Assembly (NCBI GenBank): GCA_011317545.1
Contig: WUJK01000004.1
Location: forward strand, 1,178,001-1,242,000
DNA length: 64,000 bases
Origin: Coniella vitis
Taxonomy: Eukaryota > Ascomycota > Sordariomycetes > Diaporthales > Schizoparmaceae
Reading direction: 5' to 3'
Below the pieces are notes generated by a model. That model saw only the letters and a program-made list of their open reading frames with translations, was not told the origin of the DNA and did no database searches. Positions within the stretch are counted from its first letter, which is position 1. The number at the start of each line of letters is the position of its first letter. Below, piece after piece: positions 53,196 through 62,259 of the stretch. The translations under genes and the position numbers were made by a program.

Positions 53196-56100
53196 CTATC
53201 GAACACCGTTTCCCGGCCAATCTAGCATGCTCATTTCCGAGTTTATAAGCATTGCCAGATTAGTATGGCCATAATCGCGAGCTATATCCCGCGCTTTTGC
53301 TACGCTGTGGATGTTGCCAGAAATTTCCGAGTTCTGAAGCAGTGCTTTGACTGCGTGCACGCAGCCTTTCTCAGCAGCCACGCTTAATGGTGTCTTCCCT
53401 GCCCTGCACTCAATCTGCGGATCTGCTCCTTTTCCCAACAGCAACTCTACAAGCTCCCCAGAGTCCAGAAGCGCGGCGACGCAAAGCGGCGTTCGCCTGT
53501 GTTCTGTGTCGGAGACGTCGACGTTAGCACCGTGTTGGAGAAGCAGCTTCACCAGCCCAATATTATTCTGGCACACGGCCATCCACAAAGGGGTGAGTCC
53601 TTGATCGTTCGAGGCCTCGATATTGGCACCGTTGCGTAAGAGCACCTCTGCGGTGTCTCGGCAGCTGGCTTCGTGCTCCTCCGTTGGAAGCGTGATATCA
53701 AGAGTATGGACGTCTCTCCAGTCCATCGAACTGCTTGACTGGCCACTTGCAAAGGGAAACACTTTGAAGATGGCGTCTTCGGTCTGCTCGGACCTTGGAG
53801 TCTCCCTTATGTTATTTATAGAGGCTCGTAGAGTTCCGGCGCCTGAGTAACTGATCGCGCTAGCGGAATTGCTCATGAATTGCACAAATTTCTCATCCAT
53901 AATCAGCTCCATGGTGACGTCGTGAGCATCATATGCATGCACTAGGCATGGTATCCTGGAATGGTGAAAATCGAGGACCGCCACCAGAGGAGTGATGCCG
54001 CTCAAGCCAGTAGTATTAGCATCGACGCCGTAGTCGAGTAGTAGCTGGCAAATATCCGCAAACCGTTTCGAAGTTGCAAGGTTGAGGTGTGTCCTGGTGT
54101 TCACCGGCTGGTTGGGGTCTGCACCGTGCTCTAGTAGTAGCTTGGTCAAGTTGATATCCCCCCGAGACCACCATATAGCACGCCATAGCGGCGTCAGCTT
54201 TTCGTGGTTGAACTTGTCAGCATTGCCGCCTTTGGACAAGAGAAGTCGAATAATGTCTAGATCAGATGAAGTTCCGATTGCGGCATGGAGTGGTGAGATT
54301 GGCTCATCATACGCTAGCCCGGAAAGGCGGGATACCAAGCGATATTCGGTGTTGATGACCTTGTCCAGCGTTCGCGTTTCAGAGGCTCTCTCAAGTAGTA
54401 CTTTCACAATTGGAGTATGGAGAAAGTGAGCTGCTTGCACACGTGCTGCGCCAACAATATCCTGTCCGGTAGGCAATGTGGTGATTTGATCATATTCAGT
54501 GGCTTTAGAAATTAGTCTCTCAACGAGATGGACGTCTCCGTTTCTGGCTGCCAATTGAAGAGGGGCCGGTGTATTACCACCTGTGTGGTGAACCTGAATG
54601 TCACTGCGTTGGAGCAGTGTATTGAGCGCTTGCTGATTGTTGCGATGCACCGCCCACCAGAGCGCTGTGCGGCTGTCCGTTTGCTTTCCGACGTGGTTGA
54701 CGTCGATTGCGTCGTGTTGCAGAAGCAAGTCCATCTCTGGCTTGCGACCCATCCAAGCCGCAATGTGCAAAGGTGAGAACCCCTCGTCGTTGCAACAATT
54801 GACGTCGACGCCACTGCAGCTCAGGAGTAAACGAAGGATCTCGGGGCGCTGGTTCTTGACGGCGGTATGCAGAGCCGTGTCGCCAAACGCCCCTCTGCAG
54901 TTCAAGCCAATCAATCTGTTTTGCATGTGTACCTCGGATATGGCTTTGGGACCTCGAGCAGCGATAGCTGGGTTCACTGGTGTTTCGAGGCTTCTTTCCG
55001 ATTTGCCGTCCTTGAACAGGGTGCCTGAATGCTGGAGTAGTAGCTCAACCACCGACGTGTGGCCTCTTTCAACCGCCAGACTCAGGCTCGTGGCCAAATC
55101 CTCGGCCTGGAAGTTGACGTCGATGCAGGGGTGGTTCAGAAGGGCACCAACAATGTCGACATGCCCTCTGCTCGCCGCTTCCATCAGAGGCGTCCGCGTG
55201 GGTCGCTCGGGCCGCTTGAAATTTACGTCGATATCGTGGTGCTGAAGGAGAAGATTTATTGTTTCCACATGGTGTCTTAGCACAGCAGTGACCAAGGGCG
55301 AATTCCCAGTCAGGTTCCCAGCGTTGACGTCGATATCTCGATGTTGTAGTAGGAGCGGTAGAACGGGCAAGTTGTTCTGTATGACTGCCAAGTGCAGTGG
55401 GCTGTCCCCATCTTTGTTTTTTGCAATGACGAGATCCGGCGTCGCCAGTCTCAAGTATGTGCTGATGGAGCCGAGGGTTGCGCTCGAGTTGGCTCGAATG
55501 AGCGAATGTAGCGGCAGCATACGGTGCAGTGTACCACCAGGAGACCTCCCAACGATGCCTTTCGAACCTGAACCCCAACTCACAAACAGCTTCTGCAGAA
55601 CAGGATCCTCGGACGAACGCAGTGCCCATCGGAAAAGCGCAACTGGAAGGTTTTTAACGGCCTCTCGAAAGGTACCCAGGTTCCATTTTGGAAGCCGCAT
55701 GTCGGCTTCTGGAAGCTTTCGGAATAACAAAGCCCAAGTGATGTTCCGTATCACCTGCTCAACCGAGATATCGTAGTCTGGCCGAAGAACAGTATTGTCG
55801 TTGAAGTCGTTTGATATGCCCAAAAGTGCATAGAAGTTGTCCCTCATATCTGACGCTTTGCAGTATCCGAATTTCAGCAACAAATTTTCCAGACTGCGGT
55901 CCCATCGCCACCACCAAGTTTTACGAAGCGTCCCAGGCATAACCTCCAGCACAGATTTGGTTTGGGTGTCTAGCAAGTGGTCCAGTTGCATGAGCTGTGG
56001 CAATAGTGAGAAGGTTCGCGAAGAAACCGATTTGGAACCACAGGTGATTGTGGCTCTGTTATTACTGGCAACTTCTTGGATTATCCACACCCTCTGGAAC

Positions 56101-56693
56101 CAGGAACGGCCCAGAAGGTCTTGAAGACCTATCACCCTTTTTTCCAATTCCTCATGCTGGCAGCTCGGCTCCATCTGCTTCATCAAATACCACTCATGGT
56201 TCCAGCATTTGCGGATGCCTGCACGTTGATCGAGTTGTAGGGCAGTGTCCATCAGCAGATCTGTGTTCTCGTTTCCCGGTCCAAGCCAGACGATAACCCG
56301 TTCAGCAGACTCGTAAATGTGCCGCATGCGCTTGACTTGATGAGTCTTTTCCTGCGTGTGTGCCTGATTGATGCAAATCGCATCCACCCAAAGCAGTTTG
56401 TCTTCGCAGGGATCTCGTAAGTGCGCCAGCGCGGAGGCCAGGTTCTTGGTTACTTGGAATTCGGCTCCATCCAGGCTGATGAGCGTCGTGGCTGGCTGAT
56501 CGACTGGTGTGGTGCCGCTCTCATCGCCCCATGTATAAGACAAGGCCTCGTATGGGATTCCTTGTAACGAACCGAGATATCTGGTTACGACCAGCGTGCA
56601 CTCAATCGGGGCGTGCTTGAGGCCTGTGTGGAGCAGCACCAGGCGAATCGCGTCTTCTCCAAGGTCGAACCCCTTGCCCTTGTACGGATTCAT
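53196..56693 (-). CDS. HET-domain protein with a long ankyrin-repeat array
   Basis: HET domains act in fungal self/non-self recognition, where their activation triggers cell death of fused compartments. A single exon from ATG at 56693 gives 1165 aa; the frame is open upstream, but only from a GTG through a Lys-rich stretch. The HET core is at about 48-140: YEALSYTWGDES, LLWVDAICINQ, MRHIYESAERVIVWLG. A helical linker runs to about 400. From about 410 to the end are some 18-20 ankyrin repeats, many with the unusual consensus LLLQHxxIDVN (GDSPLHLAV, GFSPLHIAAWMG, GLTPLWMAV). No NACHT or other NTPase lies between, so this is not an NLR. The gene is intronless and lies next to a Zn2Cys6 regulator in an AT-richer accessory-like segment. 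Confidence 0.92.
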   Translation of the reverse strand: MNPYKGKGFDLGEDAIRLVLLHTGLKHAPIECTLVVTRYLGSLQGIPYEALSYTWGDESGTTPVDQPATTLISLDGAEFQVTKNLASALAHLRDPCEDKLLWVDAICINQAHTQEKTHQVKRMRHIYESAERVIVWLGPGNENTDLLMDTALQLDQRAGIRKCWNHEWYLMKQMEPSCQHEELEKRVIGLQDLLGRSWFQRVWIIQEVASNNRATITCGSKSVSSRTFSLLPQLMQLDHLLDTQTKSVLEVMPGTLRKTWWWRWDRSLENLLLKFGYCKASDMRDNFYALLGISNDFNDNTVLRPDYDISVEQVIRNITWALLFRKLPEADMRLPKWNLGTFREAVKNLPVALFRWALRSSEDPVLQKLFVSWGSGSKGIVGRSPGGTLHRMLPLHSLIRANSSATLGSISTYLRLATPDLVIAKNKDGDSPLHLAVIQNNLPVLPLLLQHRDIDVNAGNLTGNSPLVTAVLRHHVETINLLLQHHDIDVNFKRPERPTRTPLMEAASRGHVDIVGALLNHPCIDVNFQAEDLATSLSLAVERGHTSVVELLLQHSGTLFKDGKSERSLETPVNPAIAARGPKAISEVHMQNRLIGLNCRGAFGDTALHTAVKNQRPEILRLLLSCSGVDVNCCNDEGFSPLHIAAWMGRKPEMDLLLQHDAIDVNHVGKQTDSRTALWWAVHRNNQQALNTLLQRSDIQVHHTGGNTPAPLQLAARNGDVHLVERLISKATEYDQITTLPTGQDIVGAARVQAAHFLHTPIVKVLLERASETRTLDKVINTEYRLVSRLSGLAYDEPISPLHAAIGTSSDLDIIRLLLSKGGNADKFNHEKLTPLWRAIWWSRGDINLTKLLLEHGADPNQPVNTRTHLNLATSKRFADICQLLLDYGVDANTTGLSGITPLVAVLDFHHSRIPCLVHAYDAHDVTMELIMDEKFVQFMSNSASAISYSGAGTLRASINNIRETPRSEQTEDAIFKVFPFASGQSSSSMDWRDVHTLDITLPTEEHEASCRDTAEVLLRNGANIEASNDQGLTPLWMAVCQNNIGLVKLLLQHGANVDVSDTEHRRTPLCVAALLDSGELVELLLGKGADPQIECRAGKTPLSVAAEKGCVHAVKALLQNSEISGNIHSVAKARDIARDYGHTNLAMLINSEMSMLDWPGNGVR

Positions 56694-58533
56694 GATGAAT
56701 TGCGTGAGACCGATGCCTCTGGGCCAAGATGAGGGTCGGGGCAAGAGGCGTGTTTTTTTTTGTTTCGTCCTTCTTGTATGAAGGAACTGAGCACTGAGCT
56801 CTCGCGGAGAAAATCGGTCAGATTGCTGCCCGCATCTCACGTTTTAGACAAGTCAGCCGCAAAGTTCTCCCGACCTCTGATAGGTTGCTTGAGCAAACCT
56901 ATTTGCTATTGGTCACCGTGGGCTGCCATGGTGGCTTTGCATATGCTACGTGTTTGAGTGGCTTAAATTTGGAAGTATAAAAATACATGCAAAGAAGTAC
57001 ATTACCACCCCAAGTAGTTGTACCGCGAAGGCATGCCAACTCTAGACCATCTCGAGAGGGTTAGGTGCGACGCTCAACAGAACTGGCAAATGTGATTCGA
57101 ATGATAAAGGCAAGTTTATTATCCAGGTTGACGCACCTTCAACAGTTTGTTGTATACCAGTTGGTGTATTCGTCAAGTTGGAACAGTTTGCCATATACTA
57201 TGATGCTATTCACAAGTCGGACATTATCTGCACAAGGCTGCAAAAGGCAATTTAATGTTGGAGTGCTCGAGAGAAAGGATGCTTGCACCAGGTTCAGATA
57301 TAACGAGCTTTTGGGCATCTATGTCTCAAGTTTAAATGCAACTCTTTCTCCTGGTGATATGTTTTGTGAGTCCAATGATACTGTACCAGTACCGGTAATA
57401 CAAAGCTACGGGGCTACGTCCCAAAACGGTTTAGCCCTTTTCGCTCCCACCTATCAGTGCCAAAATTCCGCGATTTCAGCATCCTATTTGGGAAGTCTCA
57501 AAGAAGCGGGTCATACGGCCCAAGTGAAAAGAACAGCACTATATAGTACAATACGGCCCAGTTGAGAAGAATAGTACTGTACTAGTAAAGTATCACGGGC
57601 CGGCCACGAAGGTGATCCAAACTCGCCTTGTTCCTGATTATTCGTCTACTCCAAGGTATGTCTTTCTCGGTGTTCACCATCAAGCTGAGCAACTGAGTAT
57701 TGCGTGAATGCATTGCCAGCTTAATAGGCTGCGCATTCACATTCTATAGAAACTCTAACTGATTGGTAGCCTGGGTTTGACAACTCATCCACACACTGCA
57801 ACGTCGTAGGTCTACAGTGCGCAGTATCTCATACATAGTAATTCATTTTCGATTTACTTTTTATCGCAATCAATTCGTCAACTATAGTACGTAGCTCGTT
57901 TCAAAAGCGCCAAAGGCAGCATCCAAGGAGGTAGAATGCCTACGCCCCACCTTTTCTTTGCACCTTTCCTTTGTACCTGTTCTTTGTGCCTTTCATTTGT
58001 GACTTTGCTTTTGTCCCTTTTTCTTTTTGGAATTCTTTTCACGCTTTTGTTTTTCCATTTTTTCATCTTTCTTGGGGGGGGGGGCTCAAGGTGGTGTTCG
58101 GGTTGTCTCTTTTCTCCCCTCTATGCGCCATGAGCATTAGATTCTACAGCTATCGGGCCCTATGAATAGTGAGTTAGATATACTGGTAGTGCATCTGCTG
58201 AATGGATAGTGTATATAATTGTTTTCCTTGGGAAATTAAATCGAAAATGATTTATGAGATACTTTAGACCTCTGTAGCCTGCCAATGTATTTTTAGGCAG
58301 CTGCTTTGCTTACACAGCAAGTCCATAGAACCTACATTGCCGCCACATGCCGCTTTCTCCTCTTTCCAACAAAGACCGCCGCCGCATATCTCGGTTCTGC
58401 ATCGCTCTGCTCTCGCGAATCCGCTTTCCTTCACAGCTTGCCTTCACCCTCATCATCTTTGTGTATCTGGTCCAGGCATTCAGTCTATGCCCCTTCATTA
58501 TCGCCATCGCAGAGCCTCTATCCACGCCCAAGC
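56694..58533. other. 1.8-kb spacer
   Basis: A 166-codon frame at 57065-57565 starts with GTG and has no domain. A pyrimidine-rich stretch at 57950-58075 ends in a G run at about 58073-58084. The 228 bp before 58534 are open in the frame of the next gene but contain no ATG in that frame. Confidence 0.5.
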
Positions 58534-60132
58534 ATGCCACCACCAGACTTCTCCAAGGAGGGCCCCCTGGACTGGGAAGATATCATCTTCCCACGCACAG
58601 ATCCAAGACTCGTCTTTGACTATTACCCTCAGATGAGAAGCTGGCGAGCAGAAAAGTTCGGTCTCACGCCCGACGACCTCTTTGACTCCCTTCCCAAACA
58701 GTTCAACAGCATCACTATCCCGCTACTTAACCCCGAAAGCTTCTGTTTCGACGTGTGCGATGTCAGCCTCACAGCCGAGACTCGAGAGGACTTGTACCGT
58801 CAGCTCAAGGACCGGCGCGACCAGAGGCTGAAGGAGATGCATCGTATCTGGTGTTTAGCAACCGACTCCAAAGCATATCTTGAATCATGCCGAAACGCCT
58901 CAGATCTTGAGATCTCCATCTGGCGACACCTCTCCAATATTAATCACGACAAGTCTTACGATGCATATGTTGCCTTCCTTGCCGCGCGCTGGGGCGGGCC
59001 AACGATGTTTATGCCATACGAAGAACGTCCCGCCGCATCCCAAGCAGCAGCAGCAGCGCCGGCTGCAAGCCCTTCCAATGAGTCGCGGGCAAGCTCTCCG
59101 GCTGCAAGCCCTTGCAATGAGTCGCGGGCAAGCCCTCCGGCTGCAAGCCCTTGCAATGAGTCGCGGGAAAGCTCTCCGGCTCTCTCGCTCCCGCCAGCAC
59201 CTGATCCAAGATCACCTTCAGCGTGGTATTATGACTTGTCAGTTGAAACCCAGGTGTGTTACTTCGACGACGATCCATGGCCGTTCGAAAAAAAAGACTT
59301 GCAGACCAGCAAGCAAGAGGGCTCGAACCAAAACAAAGCGCCCTCCTCCTCATCCGGGCACGCCACTCCCCCTGGGAATGCAACCGAGCCGCCTGGATCA
59401 ACAAATGCAGCATGGCATCCGACTTCTTCACACAAGACTTCGGATAAGACCATGGGGAGCAGTGACCGAGTCGACGCTCCTCCTCTGGCCCAACCAAGCA
59501 AACCGAGAGCAGCAGCCCGCCCGCCACCCTCCCGTGTGCAAAAGCCGCGACAGAAAAAGAAGCCGAGCCCGATCATAGATGCTCGCCGTAGCAGCCGCCT
59601 CCGGACCCAGTGTGAAGAAGTCCTGAACACGACGAGCCAGGAGTCCAACACCCAGCCTACAGAAAGCCCAACGCCCCGCGACTCGGAGGCCAGAGAGCAG
59701 CCCCCAGCCTTGAGCTCCTTGAACTCGCCGCCGCACGTGCAACAGCGAGATATACGGAACACGGCACCGCGCAAATCAAAGCAGCCTCCTCAAGCGGTCC
59801 TCAAGACAGTTCGTGGATCCCGGATCAGCAAGACTCGCAAGAAGGCCAAGCCTGAGGGACCTGGTGCTTCTCCCCAGCTGCTTTCTGCTGCCGCCCTACA
59901 ATCACCACCATCTGTCCCGGCGCCTCAGCTCGAGCCTGTCGCGGATGCCTCGTCGGAAGCTCTGCGCAAGAGCCACCGACTGAAGGCGAGAAAAGACAAG
60001 AGGAAGCTCAAGGAAAGGGAAGCTGCGCAAGTCCATTCTGGTCACCGCGGGAGCGAGGACGGGGGAAGAGCAAGAACGCCTCTGCGTCGGCATCAGGCAG
60101 TCTTAAAGGGAAAGAGGGCCCAAGCACCCTGA
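58534..60132 (+). CDS. Basic, low-complexity protein of unknown function, 532 aa
   Basis: The first in-frame ATG is at 58534 (MPPPDFSKEGPLDWEDIIFP); the frame extends 76 codons upstream without ATG, so an upstream exon is possible. Residues 1-165 look folded and Trp/Tyr-rich (DYYPQMRSWRAEKFGLTPDD, LYRQLKDRRDQRLKEM, IWRHLSNINHDKSYDAYVAF). Three 13-residue units follow (AASPCNESRA.SP; 39-bp repeat at about 59060-59180). The remainder is Ser/Pro/Lys/Arg-rich with nuclear-localisation-like clusters (RQKKKPSPIIDARRSSRLR, RKSHRLKARKDKRKLKE). A nuclear role is inferred from composition only. The 80-bp tandem array lies 135 bp downstream, perhaps in its 3' untranslated region. Confidence 0.6.
   Translation: MPPPDFSKEGPLDWEDIIFPRTDPRLVFDYYPQMRSWRAEKFGLTPDDLFDSLPKQFNSITIPLLNPESFCFDVCDVSLTAETREDLYRQLKDRRDQRLKEMHRIWCLATDSKAYLESCRNASDLEISIWRHLSNINHDKSYDAYVAFLAARWGGPTMFMPYEERPAASQAAAAAPAASPSNESRASSPAASPCNESRASPPAASPCNESRESSPALSLPPAPDPRSPSAWYYDLSVETQVCYFDDDPWPFEKKDLQTSKQEGSNQNKAPSSSSGHATPPGNATEPPGSTNAAWHPTSSHKTSDKTMGSSDRVDAPPLAQPSKPRAAARPPPSRVQKPRQKKKPSPIIDARRSSRLRTQCEEVLNTTSQESNTQPTESPTPRDSEAREQPPALSSLNSPPHVQQRDIRNTAPRKSKQPPQAVLKTVRGSRISKTRKKAKPEGPGASPQLLSAAALQSPPSVPAPQLEPVADASSEALRKSHRLKARKDKRKLKEREAAQVHSGHRGSEDGGRARTPLRRHQAVLKGKRAQAP
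59060..59180 (+). repeat. Three 39-bp coding repeats
   Basis: Three near-identical 39-bp units encode AASP(S/C)NESRxS(S/P)P. The period is a multiple of three and the reading frame is kept, which supports translation of the surrounding frame. Confidence 0.85.
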
Positions 60133-60265
60133 GCGCGCATTTTTCCCCTTTCTTTTTTTCTTCTTCTTTTCTTCTTCTTTTTTTCTTGCATTAACCAACA
60201 GGATAGGACCGAGGGTTTGTCAGTAGCGCTTTGAGCATCACCGAGAATCTGAAGCATTATTGCAG

Positions 60266-60632
60266 ACATGGTTGTTATCCTGGCAGGGCTGGGTGCAGCA
60301 GCGCAGTCTCAGTGATGCTTTAGTGCTCTACGGGCGCTTCGGAAGGCATGGTCGTTATCCTGGCAGGGCTGGGTGCAGCGGCGTAGTCTACGTGATGCTT
60401 GAGTACTCTTGGCGCGTTGGCAAAGGCATGGTCGTTATCCTGGCAGGGCTGGGTGCAGCGGCGTAGTCTATGCGATGCTCAAGTGCTCGGTGAAGGCTGG
60501 GAAAGGCATGGTCGTTATCCTGGCAGGGCTGGGTGCAGCGGCGTAGTCTGTGATGCCTTGGTGTGTTTCTTCTCGGCGTTGGGGAAATGATGGCTGTTAT
60601 CCTGGCAAGGCTGGTGGCAGCAGCGTTATCTT
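60266..60632 (+). repeat. 80-bp tandem array, five units with a shared micro-ORF core
   Basis: Core copies begin (at their ATG) at 60268, 60348, 60428, 60508 and 60590. Each has GGTCGTTATCC or a close variant, then TGGCAGGGCTGGGTGCAGC and GGCGTAGTCT. The core of about 45 bp is nearly invariant in units 2-4, while the linkers differ. In units 2-4 the core encodes ATG-VVILAGLGAAA-TAG. Unit 1 reads on for three more codons and unit 5 is diverged. The same core occurs near 10.1 kb. Confidence 0.9.
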
Positions 60633-62259
60633 GGGAAAGGACCAAAGGAGCGGTTGTGATTCCCATTTCCTACTGGTTCTAGAAGTATAACTGAGGCTTG
60701 GGGCGAGAAGAGGGTTCCATTTTTCGCCAGCAACATCTTTGGAGGGAGATATAGAGAGGCCTAGGTGCTAAATTGATATAAATGGCCTTGTCTGAGTGCA
60801 CATCACCTTGCACCTCGATGTCAACGTTCTTACTCATCAATGTGCCAATGCATTAAATAATCCAAAGTGAGAGGCTGTCTCCGAGTTCACTTCGCAATGC
60901 GCAATGTAGCCATCAGTGATGGGCCGAGTCCGTCTTCTGATGTTTGTCTGACACAGAAATCAGCCTTTCTTCAAGGTCTGATAGAGCCTGAGAAGATTAC
61001 CGAGGAGATCAAAAGCCTGATACAGCGGGTTTTACAACATCAGCCGACTCTGACTGATTCCCACTGGTAGTTGCTTTGGCACAGGATCGATGGAAACTTT
61101 GAACTGCCTGGCCCATCTCAATTGGGCTACATGCTCTTTCGATTGAAAAGCCGGGTCCTGCGAATCGCCCTAGACCATATGGTGAGACACGAGGAAGACC
61201 ATCTCGTCCCTTTTTGCACCGCACACATCAATTGATGTATTCTGTACGCGAGGCAAGACTGCCAACAAATGGTCTCGAAGCCGTCGATCGTCAACAGGGC
61301 AAGCAATCTTGTCCTACACAGACGTCAAAGGTTGTCAGCCCAACGTCTGATGCCAGAGGCAAACCTGGGGCCAGCGCCATAAGAGCAATCAGTGGGTGAT
61401 CTTGCGCCACAGCAGCCCAACCGCAGCCCTGCTTCGGCTTTTGCCGAATGACTATCAGCACATTGTACGGTGGAGGAGGGGCACCGGCGGTGTTGCGATA
61501 TAGTGGCGAGTAACGAACCCAATCTTCTGTCTCGTCCGGTCGGATTCATGTCCTTTTGGTGGTGGTGGTGGTGGGCCAGGCTGACCGGCAAGCCGCATCC
61601 GAGCGCTCATGTGCATCAATTGACAGGAGAGCGAGTGGGTGGGTGGGCTGAACAGGCAGAAATATTTTCTCTCGTAGCCATTTCCATACATCTTGCATTT
61701 CCTTTGTTTTTCTCGATAACAGATGGCCAGACAGACCCACCGGCTGGTGCAGTGAAACCACGAGCCGCAGGAGAATGGCGTGCGATTATGCACGTATGGC
61801 ACGCGCTATCCAACCTCGCTCTCCTGGCTAGCAAAAACTGGGAGCCCCCATCGTGACCCCATCAGGAGAACGCCACACTGTTCTCTAAAGTTCCTCAGGG
61901 TTGCAGTATTGACAAAGGACCTGCCTTGTTGGGCAAAACGCACAGGAGGCGCCGAATAATTCTGGACCAGTTTGTGCATACACTGAGGCTATTCCCCAGC
62001 CCAACGGGGCGGCGAGCCACTTCCATTCTGTTGGTTGGCTCTTGATAAGGTGCCATTGGCAGCGCTGTTTCATGCTGGCGATACCTGGGGGACCCATTGC
62101 CCATTTATCTTGAGAAACTTAAAAAACACAGGCCACCCCCCGCTATCGTCTCACAGCTTTCGATTTACAGAGTCGTGGTTTAAGGTTACATCAGCAACCT
62201 CTCACAAGCTCACCCCAGGCTCGAGCTTCTGCCAACACAGCCTCTGCCCACAGACAGCC
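60633..62259. other. Spacer upstream of the OPT transporter
   Basis: A (GGT)n run lies at about 61558-61574. No gene seen. The CT- and CA-rich leader of the transporter starts by about 62130. Confidence 0.5.

Noticed and set aside
49506..56693. Secondary-metabolite gene cluster around the Zn2Cys6 gene
   Set aside because: No polyketide synthase, peptide synthetase, terpene synthase or P450 lies nearby.
56694..56840. N-terminal extension of the HET protein
   Set aside because: The frame is open but starts at GTG and reads through a T-run giving Lys-rich sequence; ATG at 56693 begins just before conserved HET sequence.
57065..57565. 166-codon frame right of the HET gene
   Set aside because: Starts at GTG, no domain, in AT-rich spacer.
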